Both the position numbers and the translations under genes were made by a program. From an uncultured Alphaproteobacteria bacterium (GTDB lineage Bacteria > Pseudomonadota > Alphaproteobacteria > Micropepsales > Micropepsaceae): 36,397 nucleotides of DNA. How positions within the stretch are numbered: the first letter of the stretch is position 1; each line of letters begins with the position of its first letter. Positions 15,358-24,578 of this stretch are shown in pieces. The notes under the pieces were generated by a model, which saw only the letters and a program-made list of their open reading frames with translations, was not told the DNA's origin and did not search any database. The stretch covers positions 1 through 36,397 of the forward strand of contig CALMGU010000054.1 of assembly GCA_937865685.1 (NCBI GenBank), written 5' to 3'.

Positions 15358-18300
15358 GCAGCAATCTCGCCTCCGACCCCTTTCTGTCGGCCTGGGTCGC
15401 GGCCAATGCGGGCGCCGGCAAGACCTATACCTTGGCCAATCGCGTCGCGCGTCTGCTATTGGCGGATGCAAGGCCGGAGAAAATTCTCTGTCTCACATTC
15501 ACCAAGGCCGCCGCCGCCGAGATGCAGCACCGCCTGTTCCGGCAATTGGGCGAATGGGCGATGCTTCCCGACGACAAGCTTGCCGGGAATATCCGCGAGA
15601 TCGGCGCCGAGCCGGATGACTTGCCCAAGGCGCGCCGTCTCTTCGCCCAGGCGCTGGAAACGCCCGGCGGGCTGAAAGTCCTGACTCTGCACGCATTCTG
15701 CCAGATCGTGCTGGCGCGTTTTCCCCTGGAGGCGGGCGTATCGCCAGGCTTCGAAGTCCTGGACGATGCTTCCGCCCGCGCGCTGATCGGTGAAGCCCGG
15801 CAGATCGTGCTGGAACGCGCCGGTACCGGCGAAACGCAGTTGCACGACGCCGTGGCACTGCTGGCAACCGAAGCGGGTGAAGCGCGGCTGAATGACATCC
15901 TGCATGCCGCGCTGGGCAATGACCGGCGCAAAATGGATCGCTTCTTTGACGGACTGGAGGGGGCGCCATTCGAGGATGCGGTCTGGCGCGCCCATGGCGC
16001 AGAGCGCGGCGCCGATCCGGCGAATGATTTCTGCCGTGCGCTGCGAAACGAGATCGAGCAGTTGCGGGCGGTACGCGCCTGGCTGCATCAGGGCACCAAG
16101 CAGGACACCGACTCCGCCGGCCGCCTGGCGAAGATTCTCGCCACGGACTTCACCGCCGATAGCTTCGCGCTGCTCCGCGAATGGCTGATGACCAAAGATG
16201 GCGCGCCCCGCAAAAAACTCGCCGCCAAAGCGCTGGCGGATGCAAGGCCCGATCTACTTGCCTATCTGAGCGACTTGCAGAATCGCTTCTGCCAAGTCGA
16301 AGACCGCCAGCGCGCCGCACGGGCGGCGCGGCTCGCGCAAGCGGCGCTCACCCTGATCGATGCCATGCGCCGCGAATATGCCGCCGCCAAGACGCGGCGG
16401 TCAGTGCTGGATTACGACGACCTGATCGTGAAGACCTTGGCCCTGCTCGAGCGGGGCAATGCCGCGCAATGGGTGCTCTACAAGCTCGACAATGGCATCG
16501 ATCATATTTTGATCGACGAAGCCCAGGACACTAGCCCGGAACAATGGGCGATCGTGCGCAAGCTGACGGAAGAATTTTTTGCCGGAACCGGACGCGAGCG
16601 GACTCTGGCCCGTACGATCTTCGCGGTGGGCGACGAGAAGCAATCGATCTTCAGCTTCCAGGGCGCCGATCCCACCCAGTTTGACATCAACCGGCATTAT
16701 TTCGAGCAGCTGGCGACGCAAGCCGAACAGCCCTTCGTGGATCAACCGCTGGTCACCTCGCGCCGCTCGGCGCCGGAAATCCTGCAATTCGTGGATCACG
16801 TTTTTTTCGATGCGGCGGCACGGGCGGGCCTGACCTCGCGCGATCAGGCGATCACCCATCTGGCCCATCGCGCCGAGGCCTTGGGCGGGATCGAATTCTG
16901 GACCGCGCTGGCGCCGCCGCCGGCCGTGACGGTCGATCCCTATCTGCCGGTCGACGCGGTGCAGCCGGACAGTCCCATCGTCGAACTGGCCCGGCGCATC
17001 GCAGGTCAGATCCGCGCCTGGCTGGACAGCGGCGCGACCCTGCCGGGCCATGACAAGCCCATCGCGCCGGGCGATATCATGATCCTGTTGCCCCGCCGCG
17101 AGCCTTTCGGCAGCGAAATCATCCGGCAGTTGAAGCTGCGCCGGATTCCGGTGGCGGGCGCGGACCGCATCACCCTCACCGAACAGGTCGCGGTGATGGA
17201 TCTGATGGTGCTGGGCCAGTTCGTGCTGCAGCGGGAGGATGATCTCAATCTCGCCGCCCTGCTTCGCTCGCCGCTCTGCAATATTGGCGAGGAGGACCTG
17301 TTCGCGCTCTGTCACGGGCGCGCCGGCACGGTGTGGCAATCCTTGTCCGATCAGAAAGGCCAAGCGCGCTTTGAAGCGGCGCATATCTTCCTGTCCGAGA
17401 TGCTGGCGCGGGCCGATTGTGCGCCGCCCTTTGAATTTTACAGCCGTGCCCTCACGACCTTGGACAAAAAGCGGGACATGATCGCCCGATTGGGGCCGGA
17501 ATCGTCCGATGCGATCGAGGAATTCGTTTCGCTCGCCCTGGCCTATGAGCGGATGCACACACCCTCGCTGGAAGGATTTCTCGATTGGGTGGCGCGGGGC
17601 GATACCGAAATCAAGCGCGACATGGAGCGCGGCCGTAACGAAGTGCGGGTGATGACGGTGCATGGCGCCAAAGGGCTGGAAGCCGATATTGTGATCCTGC
17701 CCGACACCACCGCCCTGCCCGATCCGCCATCACGCAAGGGGCATCTGCTCTATGGCGAGACCGGCGTGCTTTTCCCCTTGGCCGAGGGCGAGGCGCCGGA
17801 AAGCGTCAAGGCCGCCAAGCGTATCGAAGAAGATCAGACGCTGCGCGAACATCGCCGCCTGCTCTATGTCGCGCTTACTCGCGCCCGCGACAGGCTTTAC
17901 GTTTGTGGTTTTGAGAACCGCCGCGGCGTGCGGGATGGGTCCTGGTACGCCTTGGCGCGCGCGGCAGCCGAAGCACTGGGCCGGCCCATCACCCGCCACG
18001 GCGAAGCCGCTTCGGCATTCGGGCATGTGGAGAATGAAATGCGCGCCGCCGCATCCGGCGCGCAGCCCATGCCGCCTCCCCTGCCGGGATGGGTGAACCG
18101 CCCGGCGCCTCCCGATCGCATTGCGCCAAGATTGATCCGCCCGTCCGATGCGTTCGATATGCCCGAACAGACATCCCTATCGCCTTTGAACACGGCCAAT
18201 GATCGTTTCAAGCGCGGCAATGTGGTGCACGCGCTGTTGGCGCGGCTGCCGGACATTGCCGTTGCCGAGCGCCACGAGATGGCGATCCGATATGCCACCG

Positions 18301-18740
18301 CACAAGGCTTCGATAGCAGCACCGCTGCCGCGCTGGCGGACGAAACCTTGCGGCTGCTGAACGATCCGGAATTCGCGCCGGTCTTTGCTCCCTCGAGCCG
18401 GGCCGAGATTGCCTTCCTGGCCGCCCTGCCCGAACTGGGCCCGGGCGCCCAGGTCAATGGCCGCGTCGACCGGCTGGCGGTGACGGATACGGAAGTTTTG
18501 ATCCTGGATTTCAAGACCAACCGCCCGCCCCCCTCTCGCGAAGATGATGTCAGTCCTATTTACCTTGCCCAGCTGGCGCTCTACCGGGCCGCCGCCGCGC
18601 GGATATTTCCGGACCGGCGAATCGTCTGCGGCCTGGTCTGGACCGACGGCCCCTCCCTGATGCGGCTTTCCGATGCCCTTCTGGACCGCCAAATGGCCCT
18701 GATCCGGCGGCGTCTTGACCCTGACGGCCCTCATTCCTAA
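15354..18740 (+). CDS. addA: Double-strand break repair helicase-nuclease AddA
   Basis: A 1128-residue UvrD-like helicase with a C-terminal nuclease, partner of AddB. Helicase motifs in order: I (WVAANAGAGKTYTLANRV, Lys23), Ia (CLTFTKAAAAEMQHR), II (HILIDEAQDTSPEQW), III (FAVGDEKQSIFSFQGADP), V (VRVMTVHGAKGLEADIVILPD) and VI (RRLLYVALTRARDRLYVCGFE). The C-terminal nuclease core reads VNGRVDRLAVTDTEVLILDFKTNRPPP. The ATG overlaps the addB stop, so the two form a single translational unit. Whether it recognises a Chi-like sequence cannot be told from the sequence. trxA starts 31 bases downstream on the same strand, as in other alphaproteobacteria. Confidence 0.95.
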   Translation: MSSNLASDPFLSAWVAANAGAGKTYTLANRVARLLLADARPEKILCLTFTKAAAAEMQHRLFRQLGEWAMLPDDKLAGNIREIGAEPDDLPKARRLFAQALETPGGLKVLTLHAFCQIVLARFPLEAGVSPGFEVLDDASARALIGEARQIVLERAGTGETQLHDAVALLATEAGEARLNDILHAALGNDRRKMDRFFDGLEGAPFEDAVWRAHGAERGADPANDFCRALRNEIEQLRAVRAWLHQGTKQDTDSAGRLAKILATDFTADSFALLREWLMTKDGAPRKKLAAKALADARPDLLAYLSDLQNRFCQVEDRQRAARAARLAQAALTLIDAMRREYAAAKTRRSVLDYDDLIVKTLALLERGNAAQWVLYKLDNGIDHILIDEAQDTSPEQWAIVRKLTEEFFAGTGRERTLARTIFAVGDEKQSIFSFQGADPTQFDINRHYFEQLATQAEQPFVDQPLVTSRRSAPEILQFVDHVFFDAAARAGLTSRDQAITHLAHRAEALGGIEFWTALAPPPAVTVDPYLPVDAVQPDSPIVELARRIAGQIRAWLDSGATLPGHDKPIAPGDIMILLPRREPFGSEIIRQLKLRRIPVAGADRITLTEQVAVMDLMVLGQFVLQREDDLNLAALLRSPLCNIGEEDLFALCHGRAGTVWQSLSDQKGQARFEAAHIFLSEMLARADCAPPFEFYSRALTTLDKKRDMIARLGPESSDAIEEFVSLALAYERMHTPSLEGFLDWVARGDTEIKRDMERGRNEVRVMTVHGAKGLEADIVILPDTTALPDPPSRKGHLLYGETGVLFPLAEGEAPESVKAAKRIEEDQTLREHRRLLYVALTRARDRLYVCGFENRRGVRDGSWYALARAAAEALGRPITRHGEAASAFGHVENEMRAAASGAQPMPPPLPGWVNRPAPPDRIAPRLIRPSDAFDMPEQTSLSPLNTANDRFKRGNVVHALLARLPDIAVAERHEMAIRYATAQGFDSSTAAALADETLRLLNDPEFAPVFAPSSRAEIAFLAALPELGPGAQVNGRVDRLAVTDTEVLILDFKTNRPPPSREDDVSPIYLAQLALYRAAAARIFPDRRIVCGLVWTDGPSLMRLSDALLDRQMALIRRRLDPDGPHS

Positions 18741-18771
18741 GTAAGAGAGCGCAGCAAAGGACCAACCGCCC

Positions 18772-19089
18772 ATGCCCATCAAAGTCTCGGATGCCTCGTT
18801 CCAGGCCGATGTTCTGGACGCCACCAAGCCGGTTCTGGTGGATTTCTGGGCCGAATGGTGCGGGCCTTGCCGCATGATCGCGCCGGCGCTGGACGAGCTT
18901 TCCACCGAGCTGGGCGACAAGGTCACCATCGCCAAGATCAATATCGACGAGAACCCCCACGTGCCCACCAAGTATGGCGTGCGCGGCATTCCCACCATGA
19001 TGATTTTCTCTCAGGGCCAGGTTGCAGCCACCAAGGTCGGCGCGCTGCCCAAATCGAAAATTAAAGAGTGGATCGAATCCTCGATCTGA
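18772..19089 (+). CDS. trxA: Thioredoxin
   Basis: Classical thioredoxin 1, 105 residues. The active site is WCGPC at residues 29-33, preceded by LVDFWAEW, and the conserved cis-proline segment is RGIPTMMIF. It is a cytoplasmic disulfide reductant for ribonucleotide reductase and other enzymes. AAAGGA lies ten bases before the ATG. The gene follows addA by 31 bases and may share its transcript as well as having its own promoter. A T-rich stretch (19090-19105) follows the stop without a clear hairpin in front of it. Confidence 0.97.
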   Translation: MPIKVSDASFQADVLDATKPVLVDFWAEWCGPCRMIAPALDELSTELGDKVTIAKINIDENPHVPTKYGVRGIPTMMIFSQGQVAATKVGALPKSKIKEWIESSI

Positions 19090-19169
19090 TTTTTCTTCTT
19101 TTCCCGGCGTGACGCCGCGGAAAACCGCCGGTACGATGGTTTCGTAAGAAACATCTTTCGGGGGTTTTC

Positions 19170-21410
19170 ATGCGGCGTTCCGTTTTGTTGGGCCTGGCTG
19201 GTTTTCTTTTGACGGGCGCGGCATTCGCGCAAACTCCTTCCAACGATTATGCCAGCCTGACGGCGCGCCTCGATGCGACGATCAATCCGCGCGAGCTTGA
19301 CGGCTGGATGAAGATTCTGGCGGCGGAGCCCAATCAAGTCGGCTCGCCCCACAACAAGGCCAATGCCGATTGGATCCTGAAGCAGTTCCAGGATTTCGGC
19401 TGGGACGCCCATATCGAAACCTATCAGGTGCTCTATCCGACGCCGGTCAGCGAGGCGCTGGATATCGCCAATCTGGGTGGCAAGCCGTGGAAGGCGACCC
19501 TGCAGGAGCGGCCACTTCCCGGCGACAGCTCCTCCACCGCCAAGGACAAGGCCCTGCCCGCCTATCTCGCCTTCCAGGGTGATGGCGATGTCACCGCGCC
19601 GCTGGTCTATGTCAATTACGGCAATGCCGATGACTATAAGCGGCTCGAGCAGCTCGGGATCTCGGTCAAGGGTAAGATCGTCATCACCCGCTATGGCCAG
19701 GGCTGGCGCGGCCTGAAGGTCAAGCTGGCCCAGGACCATGGCGCGGTCGGCGCCTTGATCTATTCGGACCCGGCCGATGACGGCTATTCGGTGGACGGGG
19801 TCTATCCCAAAGGGGCGATGCGTCCCGCCCAGGGATTCCAGCGCGGCTCGGTCGCGGACATGACGATCTATCCCGGCGATCCCTTGACGCCCGGCGTCGC
19901 CGCCAAGGAAGGCGCCAAGCGTCTCACCCGCGAAACCTCGCCATCGATCCTGAAAATCCCGGCGCTTCCGATTTCCTACGGGGATGCGCAAGTGATGCTG
20001 GCCGCGATGGACGGCGTGGTGGCGCCGGAGAATTGGCGCGGCCATCTGGGCATCACCTACCGCGTCACCGGCAATGTGCCGGTGCACCTGATGGTGAAGT
20101 CGGAATGGAGCCTGAAAACCATTTACGACGTGATCGCCACGCTGAAGGGTTCGCAATATCCCGATCAGTGGGTGGTCCGCGGCAATCATCATGACGGCTG
20201 GGTGTTCGGCGCCAGCGATCCCTTGTCGGGCCAGACGGCCTTGCTGGCGGAGGCCAAGGCGCTTGGCCAGATGGCCAAGGCCGGCTGGAAGCCCAAGCGC
20301 ACCATCGTCTATACCAGCTGGGACGCGGAAGAACCCATGCTGCTGGGCTCGACCGAATGGGCGGAAGATCACGCCGACGAGCTGAAGAAAAAGGCCATCG
20401 TCTATATCAACAGCGACGGCAATGGCCGCGGCATTCTCAATGTCGGCGGCAGCGAAGACCTGTCGAAATTCGTCAGCGACACGCTGGCGGGATTGAAGGA
20501 CCCGGAAACCGGCCAGTCGGTCGATGCGCGCCGCCGCGCCAAATTGCGCATGGCGGGACCGATGGCCGACGAACATGACCGCGCCATGGGCCGCCAGGCA
20601 GCGGACGCATCGAAGAATATGCCGCTGGAGCCACTGGGTTCGGGCTCGGACTATTCCGCCTATCTCCAGCATCTGGGTTTGGCGACTTTGGACTATGGCT
20701 ATGGCGGCGAAGGCCGGTCCAGCGGCGTCTATCATTCGCGTTACGACACCTATGAGCATCACAGCAAATTCGTCGATCCGGGCTTTGTCTATGACGCGCT
20801 CCTGGCCAAGACGGTGGGCCGGGCGGTGATCAAAGCCGCCGATACGGACCTGCCCATCCAGCAGGCCTCCGATTTCGCCGACGCCATCGGTCAATATGTG
20901 GGCGAGGTAAAGCGCCTGGCGGACACGCGGCGTACGGCGGCGGAAACCCAGAAGAAGAATCTGGCGGACAATGTTTATGCCCTGGCCGCCGATCCCACCA
21001 AGCCGCATGCCAACCCCACGCCGCTGCTGGAAGTGCCGAAATTCGATTTCGCGCCACTGGATCAAGCGGAGGCGAAACTGAAGGCCAGCGCCAAGGCCTA
21101 TGACGATGCCTTGGCCGCCAATGGCTCGCGGCTCTCCGGCGCCGACCTCGCCCGCCTGCAGGGACTGATGCAGTCCATCGGCCAGACCTTGCTGCTGGAA
21201 AAAGGCCTGCCCTTCCGCGACTGGTACAAGAATTCGATCTACGCGCCCGGCCGCTTCACGGGCTATGGGGCCAAGACCCTGCCGGGCGTGCGCGAAGCGA
21301 TCGAAGAGGAGCGTTGGGCCGATGCCACCCAGTATATCGGGCTGACCGCGGGCACCATCAACGCCTATAGCGACCGGTTGGATCAGGCGACGGCGGTGCT
21401 GAAGCGCTGA
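19170..21410 (+). CDS. Secreted M28B metallopeptidase, glutamate carboxypeptidase II-like
   Basis: A 746-residue exported peptidase. The signal peptide MRRSVLLGLAGFLLTGAAFA is followed by an M28 domain split by a PA domain (YVNYGNADDYKRLEQLGISVKGKIVITRYG) and a C-terminal transferrin-receptor-like dimerisation domain. This is the layout of human glutamate carboxypeptidase II. By comparison with that enzyme the zinc ligands are all present: His in GNHHDGW, bridging Asp in ASDPLSG, Glu in WDAEEPMLLGSTEWAE, Asp in YINSDGNGRG, and His in YHSRYDTYE. It is therefore predicted to be an active zinc exopeptidase in the periplasm or outside the cell, probably trimming acidic peptides. It follows trxA by 80 bases and ends at a strong terminator. 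It is not part of the conserved addAB-trxA order and may be a later addition. Confidence 0.88.
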   Translation: MRRSVLLGLAGFLLTGAAFAQTPSNDYASLTARLDATINPRELDGWMKILAAEPNQVGSPHNKANADWILKQFQDFGWDAHIETYQVLYPTPVSEALDIANLGGKPWKATLQERPLPGDSSSTAKDKALPAYLAFQGDGDVTAPLVYVNYGNADDYKRLEQLGISVKGKIVITRYGQGWRGLKVKLAQDHGAVGALIYSDPADDGYSVDGVYPKGAMRPAQGFQRGSVADMTIYPGDPLTPGVAAKEGAKRLTRETSPSILKIPALPISYGDAQVMLAAMDGVVAPENWRGHLGITYRVTGNVPVHLMVKSEWSLKTIYDVIATLKGSQYPDQWVVRGNHHDGWVFGASDPLSGQTALLAEAKALGQMAKAGWKPKRTIVYTSWDAEEPMLLGSTEWAEDHADELKKKAIVYINSDGNGRGILNVGGSEDLSKFVSDTLAGLKDPETGQSVDARRRAKLRMAGPMADEHDRAMGRQAADASKNMPLEPLGSGSDYSAYLQHLGLATLDYGYGGEGRSSGVYHSRYDTYEHHSKFVDPGFVYDALLAKTVGRAVIKAADTDLPIQQASDFADAIGQYVGEVKRLADTRRTAAETQKKNLADNVYALAADPTKPHANPTPLLEVPKFDFAPLDQAEAKLKASAKAYDDALAANGSRLSGADLARLQGLMQSIGQTLLLEKGLPFRDWYKNSIYAPGRFTGYGAKTLPGVREAIEEERWADATQYIGLTAGTINAYSDRLDQATAVLKR

Positions 21411-21420
21411 CGTCTTTATT

Positions 21421-21464
21421 CCTGTCCTCGCCCTGAACCCGTCGAAGGGCGGGACAGGATTTTT
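21421..21464 (+). terminator. Intrinsic terminator after the M28 peptidase gene
   Basis: CCTGTCC (21421-21427) pairs with GGACAGG (21452-21458), and inside it CGCCCT (21429-21434) pairs with AGGGCG (21446-21451) around an 11-base loop. A TTTTT run follows (21460-21464). The inner part, CCCTGAACCCGTCGAAGGG, resembles a palindromic repeat that I recall as common in other proteobacterial genomes, so the terminator may have grown from a REP-like element. Confidence 0.75.
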
Positions 21465-21472
21465 GCGCGACC

Positions 21473-22825
21473 TCAGTTGTTCTCGCGCAGGATATATCCG
21501 GCGAGATAGAGCGAGCCGCAGATGAGGATTCGCGGCGGCGGCTCCTTGGGGTGGGCGCGCGCCCAGGCGCCCACTTGCAGCATGGCGTCTTCCAGATCCT
21601 CGGCGGGAGCGGCATCCAGTCCGGCGGCGCGGGCGGCGTCATAAAGGGCGCCCGCGCCCAGACTGGCCGCTTCGCCGGGGATAGAAACCGTCACAACATG
21701 TCGCGCCAAGCCCTTGAAAGCGGACAGAAAACCTTCCGCGTCCTTGGTCCTGAGCATGGCGCAGATCAGATAGAGAGGCCTGTCAACTTTCTCGTCCAGA
21801 TCGGCGATGGCGCGGCTGACGGCAGCGGCGCAGTGCGGGTTGTGACCGCCGTCCAGCCAGATCTCGGCGCCGTCGGGCGCCTGGCCGACCAAGGGCCCAT
21901 GGGAGAGATGCTGCAGCCGGGCCGGCCAATCCACGCTTCGCAGACCCCTCTCCACGGCGGCATCGGCGCCCCAGTCCATGGCCTGCCCACCCTGTATCGC
22001 ATGGCGCAGGCCCGCGATGGCGACGGCGGCATTGTCGATCTGGTGGCGGCCGATCAGCCGGGGCAGCGGCAAATCAAGCAGCCCCATCTCATCCTCATAG
22101 ACCATGCGGCCATGTTCCTGGCGGCCGAAGAAATCCTGCCCGAAGACAAAAGCCGGCGCGCTCACCGTGTCGGCCCGGCGCAGGATCACTTCGCGGGCGA
22201 TCTCGTCCTGGGGTCCAATCACCACCGGCACGCCTGGCTTGATGATGCCGGCCTTCTCGCCCGCGATAGCGGCGATGTCGCTGCCGAGAAATTCGAGATG
22301 ATCCAGCCCCACCGGCTGGATGATGGTCATGGCCGGGCGGGGCACCACATTGGTGGCGTCATAAGTGCCGCCCAGCCCCACTTCCAGCACCACGGCATCC
22401 GCCGGATGACGGGAAAAGGCCAGGAACATGGCGGCGCCGGTGATCTCGAAGAAGGTGATGGGCTGGCCGTCATTGACCTGCTCCACCTCCTCCAGCACGG
22501 CACAAAGCTCATCTTCCGAAATCAGTTCGCCCGCGATGCGGATGCGTTCATGGAAGCGCACCAGATGGGGCGAGATATGCATATGAACCTTCAGCCCCTG
22601 CTCTTCCAGGATGGCGCGGGAAAAAGCGCAGGCCGAGCCCTTGCCGTTGGTGCCCGCGACATGGATCACGGGTGGCAGCTTGAGCTGGGGATTTCCCAGC
22701 GCGCCCAGCAGCCGCAGCATGCGATCCAGCGCCAGATCGATCTTTTTGGGATGCAGCGACAGCAGCCGATCCAGAATCGCCGTGCTGCGCGGCGATTCAA
22801 ACCCGCTGCCGAGGGCTGGGATCAT
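21473..22825 (-). CDS. folC: Folylpolyglutamate synthase / dihydrofolate synthase
   Basis: A 450-residue Mur-ligase-fold enzyme that joins glutamate to dihydropteroate and extends folate polyglutamates. The P-loop is HVAGTNGKGSACAF (residues 55-68). Other landmarks are ISPHLVRFHERIRI, the FFEITGAAMFLAF segment, VLEVGLGGTYDATNVV, and the Mur-ligase motif IWLDGGHNPHC. The ATG at 22825 overlaps the accD stop by four bases (ATGA). The reading frame stays open upstream through accD, but that extension has no homology and is only an overlap artefact. The accD-folC pairing is standard in proteobacteria. It is the last gene of the minus-strand trp-accD-folC run. Confidence 0.95.
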   Translation of the reverse strand: MIPALGSGFESPRSTAILDRLLSLHPKKIDLALDRMLRLLGALGNPQLKLPPVIHVAGTNGKGSACAFSRAILEEQGLKVHMHISPHLVRFHERIRIAGELISEDELCAVLEEVEQVNDGQPITFFEITGAAMFLAFSRHPADAVVLEVGLGGTYDATNVVPRPAMTIIQPVGLDHLEFLGSDIAAIAGEKAGIIKPGVPVVIGPQDEIAREVILRRADTVSAPAFVFGQDFFGRQEHGRMVYEDEMGLLDLPLPRLIGRHQIDNAAVAIAGLRHAIQGGQAMDWGADAAVERGLRSVDWPARLQHLSHGPLVGQAPDGAEIWLDGGHNPHCAAAVSRAIADLDEKVDRPLYLICAMLRTKDAEGFLSAFKGLARHVVTVSIPGEAASLGAGALYDAARAAGLDAAPAEDLEDAMLQVGAWARAHPKEPPPRILICGSLYLAGYILRENN

Positions 22826-23751
22826 TGCGCGGCGACCGCGCGTCCATTGCCGTTGAGGTTGGGCGGCGGCAAGGTCCGGGCCTTGGGGCGCGGCTTCTTC
22901 ATAAGCATGTGCAGGACGCGCGACAGGCCGGCGCGCATCTCCGCGCGGGGCAAGACCATGTCCAGCATGCCATGGGCCAGAAGATACTCCGCCCGCTGGA
23001 AGCCTTCGGGCAGCTTTTCGCGGATGGTCTGGGCGATGACGCGGGCTCCGGCAAAGCCGATCTGCGCGCCCGGCTCGGCGATCTGAATGTCGCCCAGCAT
23101 GGCATAGGAGGCCGAAACGCCGCCGAAAGTGGGATCGGTGAAGACCACGATATAAGGCAGCCCCGCTTCCTTCAGCATCTGCACTGCAATCGTCGTGCGC
23201 GGCATCTGCATCAGGGACAGCATGCTTTCCTGCATGCGCGCGCCGCCCGACGAGACATAAAGAATGAAGGCGCGTTTCTCCGCGATCGCCGCTTCGGCGG
23301 CCCGCACAAAGGCTTCGCCCACCGCCATGCCCAAGGAACCGCCCAGGAAATCGAAGGCCTGCACGGCGATCATCACCGGCAATCCGTCGATGGTGCCGCG
23401 CGCGGCGCTGAAGGCCTCCGGCCGCGAGGTCTTGGCCTTGGCGGCCTTCATTTCGTCGGCATAGCGCTTCTCGGCCTTGAAGCGCAGGGGGTCGCTGGCC
23501 ACCTGCGGCGGCGGCAGCTCGGTATAGGTGTTCGGGTCGAAGGTGAAGGCAAAGCGTTCCGCCGGGCCCACGCGCAGATGATGGCCGCAATTGGGGCAGA
23601 CATGGAAATTCGCCACCAGATCGCGGTGGAAGATCATTTCTCCGCAGGCGGAGCATTTGCGCCAGAGATTTTCCGGCGTCTCGCGGCCGCTTGCGTCCTT
23701 GGTCATCAACTTCTTGATGCGGGGACGGACGAGATTGGTGATCCAGTTCAT
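22822..23751 (-). CDS. accD: Acetyl-CoA carboxylase carboxyltransferase subunit beta
   Basis: A 309-residue beta subunit of the carboxyltransferase that moves CO2 from biotin to acetyl-CoA, the first committed step of fatty acid synthesis. The N-terminal zinc ribbon has Cys33, Cys36, Cys52 and Cys55 ([23 protein letters not shown]). The crotonase-fold core includes [20 protein letters not shown] and the [16 protein letters not shown] segment. The start overlaps the trpA stop by four bases and the end overlaps folC, so translation is coupled on both sides. The alpha subunit (accA) and the biotin components are not in this window. Confidence 0.97.
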   Translation of the reverse strand: MNWITNLVRPRIKKLMTKDASGRETPENLWRKCSACGEMIFHRDLVANFHVCPNCGHHLRVGPAERFAFTFDPNTYTELPPPQVASDPLRFKAEKRYADEMKAAKAKTSRPEAFSAARGTIDGLPVMIAVQAFDFLGGSLGMAVGEAFVRAAEAAIAEKRAFILYVSSGGARMQESMLSLMQMPRTTIAVQMLKEAGLPYIVVFTDPTFGGVSASYAMLGDIQIAEPGAQIGFAGARVIAQTIREKLPEGFQRAEYLLAHGMLDMVLPRAEMRAGLSRVLHMLMKKPRPKARTLPPPNLNGNGRAVAAQ

Positions 23752-24578
23752 GCGCCTACCTTAGCACCGGATTCGGCGCGAATGGAATCGGCCAGGGCAC
23801 GGCACAATTCCGACACCGATGTGACAACCGCGTCCCCGCCCGCGCTTTGCTTTTCAGCGACGATGTTAACGATCGCCGAACCTACCACTGCCGCATCGGC
23901 GATGCGGGCGATCTGTGCCGCCTGCTCCGGCGTGCGGATGCCGAAGCCAACGGCGATGGGAAGCGCCGTCGCTTTGCGGATGCGGGCCAGCGCCGTTTTC
24001 ACATCGTCTTCGGCAAAACTCTTGGTGCCGGTCACGCCGGTTATCGAGACATAGTAAAGATATCCGCTGGCGCCGGTCAGGACTTTCGCCAGCCGCGCGT
24101 CATGGGTGGTCGGCGTCACCAGGCGGATGATGTCGATGCCGGCGGCCTGGGCCGGTTTCAGAATCACGGCATCTTCTTCCGGCGGCAGATCAACAATGAT
24201 CAAGCCGTCCACGCCCGCATCGGCAGCCTCGCGCACAAAGGCATCCGCACCCCGCGCATGCACGGGATTGTAATAGCCCATCAGCACGATCGGGGTCTTG
24301 TCGTCGCGCTTGCGGAACCCGCGCACCAACTCCATCGTCCGCGCCACGGTGGCGCCGGCACGAAGCGCCCGAAGGCTGGACGCTTGAACGGACGGGCCGT
24401 CGGCCATGGGATCGCTGAAGGGCATGCCCAGTTCGATCACATCGGCGCCCGCGCCGGGCAAGGCTTCCAGGATGGCCCGCGAGGTTTCGAAATCCGGATC
24501 CCCCGCCGTGATGAACGGCACGAAGGCGGCGCGGCCTAACGCCTTCAGTTCGGCAAAACGCGCGGCAATACGGCTCAC
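23748..24578 (-). CDS. trpA: Tryptophan synthase alpha subunit
   Basis: A 276-residue TIM-barrel lyase that cleaves indole-3-glycerol phosphate to indole and glyceraldehyde 3-phosphate. The catalytic acids Glu49 and Asp60 fall at the canonical positions in [16 protein letters not shown]. The loop [15 protein letters not shown] and the phosphate-binding [11 protein letters not shown] are also present. Its ATG overlaps the trpB stop by four bases and its end overlaps accD. Indole would be channelled to the beta subunit encoded just upstream. Confidence 0.97.
   Translation of the reverse strand: MSRIAARFAELKALGRAAFVPFITAGDPDFETSRAILEALPGAGADVIELGMPFSDPMADGPSVQASSLRALRAGATVARTMELVRGFRKRDDKTPIVLMGYYNPVHARGADAFVREAADAGVDGLIIVDLPPEEDAVILKPAQAAGIDIIRLVTPTTHDARLAKVLTGASGYLYYVSITGVTGTKSFAEDDVKTALARIRKATALPIAVGFGIRTPEQAAQIARIADAAVVGSAIVNIVAEKQSAGGDAVVTSVSELCRALADSIRAESGAKVGA

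Noticed and set aside
22826..23656. Upstream extension of folC through accD in another frame
   Set aside because: The extension has no FolC homology and overlaps accD almost completely; the ATGA overlap at 22822-22825 is the normal start.
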